This document shows, one piece after another, positions 60,594 to 64,000 of a DNA stretch of 64,000 nt. Where the stretch lies: the NCBI GenBank assembly GCA_039808325.1, contig JBDHSU010000002.1, positions 1 through 64,000 of the forward strand. The letters are read 5' to 3'. The notes below the pieces were generated by a model. That model was not told the origin of the DNA. It saw only the letters and a program-made list of their open reading frames with translations, and did not search any database. Each line of letters opens with the position of its first letter. Within the stretch, counting starts at the first letter, position 1. This stretch comes from JAFKKS01 sp039808325 (lineage in GTDB: Bacteria; Pseudomonadota; Alphaproteobacteria; Rhizobiales; Xanthobacteraceae). Both the position numbers and the translations under genes were made by a program.

Positions 60594-62329
60594 GCCGTCC
60601 TCCGTAACATGAAGTCGCGGCCGATGATCCGGAAGCCGATCGCCGCGATCGCGATGGTGATGACGAGCAGGATCGTTCCCAGCGCCGCCAGCACCTCGAA
60701 GTTCCCCTCCTCCGACAGGTCGAAAAGCATCACCGAGATCACGCGCGTCTGCGGCCCGACGAGGAAAATCGCCGAAGAAAGCTCGCGCGTCGCCGGAATG
60801 AAGACGAGGATCCAGGCGCCGGCCAGGCTTTTCTTTAGAAGCGGCGCCAGCACCTTGCGGATCGCCAACAGCCGCGAGCCGCCGAGGATGCGCACCGCGT
60901 CCTCCATTTCCGGATTGATGCTGCGCATGCCCGCCGCGCTCGACGTATAGGCGATCGGCAGAAAGCGCGTCGCGAAGGCAAGAACGAGAATGGTGCCGGT
61001 GCCGTAGAGCGCGAGCGGCGGCGGCGCATAGGCCGCATAGAAGCCGATCGCCAGCACGATCCCCGGGATCACGAACGGCGCCATGCAGAGAAACGTCAGC
61101 GCCTGGCTCCACGGCACCAGCTTGCGGCTGACAACGTAAGCGATGGCGAGCGAGAGGCCGATGGCGATGAACGCCGTCGCCCCGGAATAGACGAACGTGT
61201 TGATGATCGCCTGCTGCGCTTGCGACTGCTCGAACAGAAGATAGCGAAAGTTCCGCAGCGTGAGGTTCTCGAGCGAGAAGCCGCGCCCCCACGCCTTGGC
61301 GAACGCCGCCTGCAACAGCACGGTCATCGGCAGCACGACGGAGAGCACACAAACAAAACAGGCGTAACCGAACACGACCCAGCGCCAAGGTCCAAGCCGC
61401 ATCACGCGGCGCTCGCCCCCCTTGCCGGTGACCGACGCGTAGCCGCGCCGCCCGAGCACACGGCTTTGCAGATAGAACAACGCGACCGTGATGAGCAGAA
61501 GCGGCATCGCATAAGCGGCCGCCACCTCGACGCGCACGGGAAACTCGAAGAACTGCCAGAGCTGTGTCGAGACGACATGAAAACGCGCCGGCAAGGCCAG
61601 TAGCGCCGGCGCGCCGAACAGCGCGATCGCCTCCAGGAAGCTGATGATCAGGCCGCCCAGGATCGCGGGGAGAACGAGCGGCAGCGTCACCTTGAAGGTC
61701 GTGCGCCACTTGCCCGCGCCGAGAATATGCGCGGCGTCCTCCATTTCGGACGACACGAGGTCGAGCGCGGCATTCGTGAACACGAAGACGTAGGGAAACG
61801 ACGTCACCGCGACGACCAGGATCAACCCCGCCATCGAGTAGATGTTGAAGATGCCGTGGTCCGCGCCGGTCAGCCCGATCCAGACCTTGTTGAGCCAGCC
61901 GGAATTCGGCCCGGCGAGAAGGATCCAGCCGATGGCGCCGAGATAGGGCGGCGTGATGAAGGCGCCGAGGACAAGGACGCGGATCACCCCCTTGCACGGC
62001 ATGTCGGTGCGCGAAATCGCCCAGGCGATCGGCACGCCGAACAGGCCGGCGAGTGCTGCCACGCCGAGCCCCAGTTCGAGCGAATGCAGGAGCGCCTGGA
62101 GATGCCTGACGCGCCCGTATGCCTCCACGTAATTGTTCAATGTGAAGGCGCCTGTCTCAGCCGCCTGGAAGCTCGACACGATGAGGCGCACGAGCGGGCT
62201 GGCGACCAGGAAGATCAACACGGCGATCAGGGTGAACCAGATCGCCATGCTGGGATCGAGCCGGCGGAGCCGGCGCGAAAACGCGCCGGACGCTGGCGAT
62301 GCGGGGAGAGTGCGCGCGCTGTCAGCCAT
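60590..62329 (-). CDS. ABC importer permease, two fused domains
   Basis: The 579-aa protein has about 12 membrane segments and two EAA loops: EDAAHILGAGKWRTTFKVTLP and EDAVRILGGSRLLAIRKVLAP. It follows the binding-protein gene by 24 nt. Confidence 0.92.
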   Translation of the reverse strand: MADSARTLPASPASGAFSRRLRRLDPSMAIWFTLIAVLIFLVASPLVRLIVSSFQAAETGAFTLNNYVEAYGRVRHLQALLHSLELGLGVAALAGLFGVPIAWAISRTDMPCKGVIRVLVLGAFITPPYLGAIGWILLAGPNSGWLNKVWIGLTGADHGIFNIYSMAGLILVVAVTSFPYVFVFTNAALDLVSSEMEDAAHILGAGKWRTTFKVTLPLVLPAILGGLIISFLEAIALFGAPALLALPARFHVVSTQLWQFFEFPVRVEVAAAYAMPLLLITVALFYLQSRVLGRRGYASVTGKGGERRVMRLGPWRWVVFGYACFVCVLSVVLPMTVLLQAAFAKAWGRGFSLENLTLRNFRYLLFEQSQAQQAIINTFVYSGATAFIAIGLSLAIAYVVSRKLVPWSQALTFLCMAPFVIPGIVLAIGFYAAYAPPPLALYGTGTILVLAFATRFLPIAYTSSAAGMRSINPEMEDAVRILGGSRLLAIRKVLAPLLKKSLAGAWILVFIPATRELSSAIFLVGPQTRVISVMLFDLSEEGNFEVLAALGTILLVITIAIAAIGFRIIGRDFMLRRTA

Positions 62330-62353
62330 CGGCGTTCGGTCTGCGGAGGCAGA

Positions 62354-63430
62354 TCAAACGCCGAAGGTGTCGCGCCACTGCTTGATCAGCTCGGGGATGC
62401 CCTTGGTGATCTCTTCGACGGTCGGATGGATCGTCTTCACATCCTTCGCGGACTTCGAGCCCGGCAGCGCCGAGACTTCGGGCCGCATCGCCTCGTTGAA
62501 GTGCTTGACCCAAACCGTCGAGGCCTCGACCGTCAGCAGATATTCCATGAACAGGCGCGCCGCGTTCGGATGCTTCACGCCCTTCATGATCCCCGACGGC
62601 GCGATGATCAACACCGTTCCGTCGGTCGGATACATCATCGCCAGCGGATTACCCTTCTGCACGCTGTTCATCAGCGTCCCCGCGGGGCCCGAGCCCGCGA
62701 CGATACGCTCGCCGGCGTTGAGCATCGTCACCGTGTCGTTGATGGAGCGGCCGACCTGCGGATTGTTCTTGGCGAGCTTCTCGAAGAACTCCCAGCCGTA
62801 GAGCTTCTTCAGCGACACCGCCCAGGTGCCGACATAGCCGCTGAACCCGGGATGGCCGAGCGCGATCTTGTCCTTCCATTTCGGATCGAGCAGATCGGGC
62901 CAGTTTTTCGGCGCGTCGGCTTCCTTCAGCTTCGAGGTGTTGTAGCCGATGCCGATCAACCCGGCGGAGGTGACATGATAGAAGCCGTCCGGGTCGTAGT
63001 TCTTGTAGACGTCGAGCACCTTGCTCGCGTTGTCCGGCACGTACTTCTCGAGCAGGTTCTTTTCCTTCAGATAGACATAGTGCCCGATATCGGTCGAGGA
63101 GAGCACGTCGACCTGCATGGCGCTCGCCTTGATCTCCTGCGAGACCCGCTGGAAGGCGACCTGCGCCGTCGTGCGCACCACCTGCACCTTGATGCCGGGA
63201 AACAGCGATTCGAAGTCGCGGCCGAGCGCCTGCGCCGTCAGGTCGTCGGAGTGGGCGGTGTACCAGGTGAGTTCGCCCTCCTTCTTCGCCGCCTCGTAAA
63301 GCTCCTTCTCATGTGCCGTCAGGTCGCGGGCAAGCGCCGACCGGCCCCCTTGCCCGATTCCCCATCCGAGCGCCAGAAGCGCGGACCCAGCCTTCAAGAG
63401 CGTTCGCCGTGACGTATTCATATCGGCCAT
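62354..63430 (-). CDS. ABC importer binding protein (Fe3+/organic-ion type)
   Basis: The 358-aa protein has a signal peptide with a twin Arg (SRRTLLKAGSALLALGWG) and an FbpA-like fold (EGELTWYTAHSDDLTAQ, DVLSSTDIGHYVYL, PKNWPDLLDPKWKDKIALGH). The ATG at 63430 follows GGAGAGGA; the frame is open further up but without conservation. It begins the minus-strand run ABC-TRAP-pxpABC. Confidence 0.9.
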   Translation of the reverse strand: MADMNTSRRTLLKAGSALLALGWGIGQGGRSALARDLTAHEKELYEAAKKEGELTWYTAHSDDLTAQALGRDFESLFPGIKVQVVRTTAQVAFQRVSQEIKASAMQVDVLSSTDIGHYVYLKEKNLLEKYVPDNASKVLDVYKNYDPDGFYHVTSAGLIGIGYNTSKLKEADAPKNWPDLLDPKWKDKIALGHPGFSGYVGTWAVSLKKLYGWEFFEKLAKNNPQVGRSINDTVTMLNAGERIVAGSGPAGTLMNSVQKGNPLAMMYPTDGTVLIIAPSGIMKGVKHPNAARLFMEYLLTVEASTVWVKHFNEAMRPEVSALPGSKSAKDVKTIHPTVEEITKGIPELIKQWRDTFGV

Positions 63431-63828
63431 TTTCCTCTCCCCGCGGGCGGTAACCGCCTCGCTTTTCTTGATTTTCGCCGCTCTCCCGCCCATCGCGGTC
63501 GGCGCCTCGTGGTTCGATTCCAATATTCGCATCCCGTTTCGGCAAAGCTCTCCGCAATGTGGAATCAAAGAACCGTTAGCAAATACAAGCCGCTAGTGGA
63601 GCCAGGGATTTGACGTTCGCCTCCCGAGGTTGCGGCAAAGCGGCAGCGAACGTCAAATCTGCTCCGCCAGTGTGCCGCGTCAACGCCGGAACATCCAGGG
63701 GGTAGACCGAGAAAAGGAAAGGCCTTATATCAGCGCGACTTAACGCCTTTCGCGCGCTTCAAGCGGCGAAAGCGCCCGCGTGCGGGCATCGCGGTCGTCG
63801 GCCTCATGGTCGTCGGCACCGCGGTCGT
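63431..63828. other. Intergenic region before tRNA-Gln
   Basis: Outside the palindromic element at 63595-63672 I see no gene. The last 60 bases before the tRNA are a GC-rich stretch with repeated GTCGTCGGC-like units, probably chance; no promoter could be picked with confidence. Confidence 0.35.
63595..63672. repeat. Palindromic element (14-bp perfect stem)
   Basis: GATTTGACGTTCGC (63607-63620) and GCGAACGTCAAATC (63646-63659) are perfect inverted repeats. Outside them GGAGC (63598-63602) pairs with GCTCC (63661-63665). The 25-nt centre has TGCGGCAAAGCGGCA. It lies between a binding-protein gene and tRNA-Gln and looks like a dispersed palindromic repeat. Confidence 0.6.
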
Positions 63829-63902
63829 TGGGGAATAGTTCAATGGTAGAACTGCGGACTCTGACTCCGTCAATCTAGGTTCGAATCCTAGTTCCCCAGC
63901 CA
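63829..63902 (+). tRNA. tRNA-Gln (anticodon CUG)
   Basis: A full cloverleaf can be drawn: acceptor TGGGGAA (63829-63835) with TTCCCCA (63892-63898), D arm with GTTCAATGGTAGAAC, anticodon loop CTCTGAC (anticodon CTG), T arm CTAGG-TTCGAAT-CCTAG, discriminator G and an encoded CCA (63900-63902). The acceptor pair U1-A72 is a mark of tRNA-Gln. Confidence 0.95.
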
Positions 63903-64000
63903 CACTCCGAAGCGGCGCCGCTTCATTGACCCGGCCTGCCCGCTCCTTCCTACATAACGTGGCAAGCGAGAACGACGACCACGCACGCGCTCTTCACCTA

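Noticed and set aside
63760..63835. Repeated GTCGTCGGC units reading as Val-Val-Gly before tRNA-Gln
   Set aside because: The frame has no start codon and runs into the tRNA; likely chance in GC-rich sequence.
1..64000. CRISPR array, insertion sequence, prophage or phage-defence island
   Set aside because: No regularly spaced repeats, transposase, integrase or phage structural genes were found. The encapsulin is HK97-like but sits in a typical DyP cargo locus.

Overview
The window is 64 kb of GC-rich DNA from an alphaproteobacterium, most likely a member of the Hyphomicrobiales (Rhizobiales), Bradyrhizobium/Xanthobacteraceae side. The grounds are overall coding style, a full ndvA/chvA-type cyclic beta-glucan exporter, a DUF6356 protein, many Fe3+-type and polyamine-type ABC importers, two FadR-type GntR regulators next to CoA-thioester genes, and a 5-oxoprolinase (pxpABC) operon. 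Placement is inferred from gene content only.

Region 1 (1-10,765) is the most unusual part: a fluoride-response island. It carries four copies of the fluoride (crcB-motif) riboswitch. One on the minus strand (1971-2022), with an intrinsic terminator behind it, precedes an unknown 120-aa protein and a dynamin-like GTPase that runs off the left edge. One on the plus strand (2181-2231) precedes dihydroxy-acid dehydratase, a two-domain universal stress protein and an MFS transporter. One (6632-6676) sits directly before a coupled pair of MutS-like ATPases. One (9994-10041) sits directly before a NUDIX hydrolase with an N-terminal extension. In three of the four, the last bases of the aptamer can pair either with the aptamer loop or with a purine-rich stretch that is the ribosome binding site or an antiterminator strand, so a switch mechanism can be written base by base. 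No recognisable fluoride exporter (CrcB/Fluc or CLC-F) lies in the window.

Region 2 (11,115-22,233): a DUF488 protein; a three-domain RidA-like protein and a fumarylacetoacetate-hydrolase-family protein divergent from a FadR-type regulator; an alpha/beta hydrolase; an Fe3+-type ABC importer (binding protein, fused permease, ATPase); a DMT permease; and a second, orphan binding protein.

Region 3 (22,342-32,277): a seven-gene minus-strand operon (FAD oxidase of the PuuB/DAO type, HyuA, HyuB, polyamine-type ABC importer) divergent from an XRE-cupin regulator, with two matching 15-bp palindromes about 200 bp apart as likely operators.

Region 4 (32,562-36,183): cbpA-cbpM co-chaperone genes, two small unknown proteins, a DyP-type peroxidase with a C-terminal encapsulin-loading peptide, and a family 1 encapsulin shell protein. 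This is a complete peroxidase nanocompartment locus.

Region 5 (36,300-51,798): small proteins, an Lrp regulator, a hydroxyisobutyrate-dehydrogenase-like enzyme, then a CoA-thioester catabolic cluster (enoyl-CoA hydratase, MaoC, GntR, ABC importer, fumarate-reductase-like flavoprotein, two CoA-transferases, acyl-CoA dehydrogenase) and a benzoylformate-decarboxylase-like ThDP enzyme.

Region 6 (51,980-63,902): ndvA; then on the minus strand an Fe3+-type ABC importer, a TRAP transporter and pxpABC, in that transcription order; a palindromic element; and tRNA-Gln(CUG). Except for the left-edge gene, all genes appear complete and no pseudogene was found.
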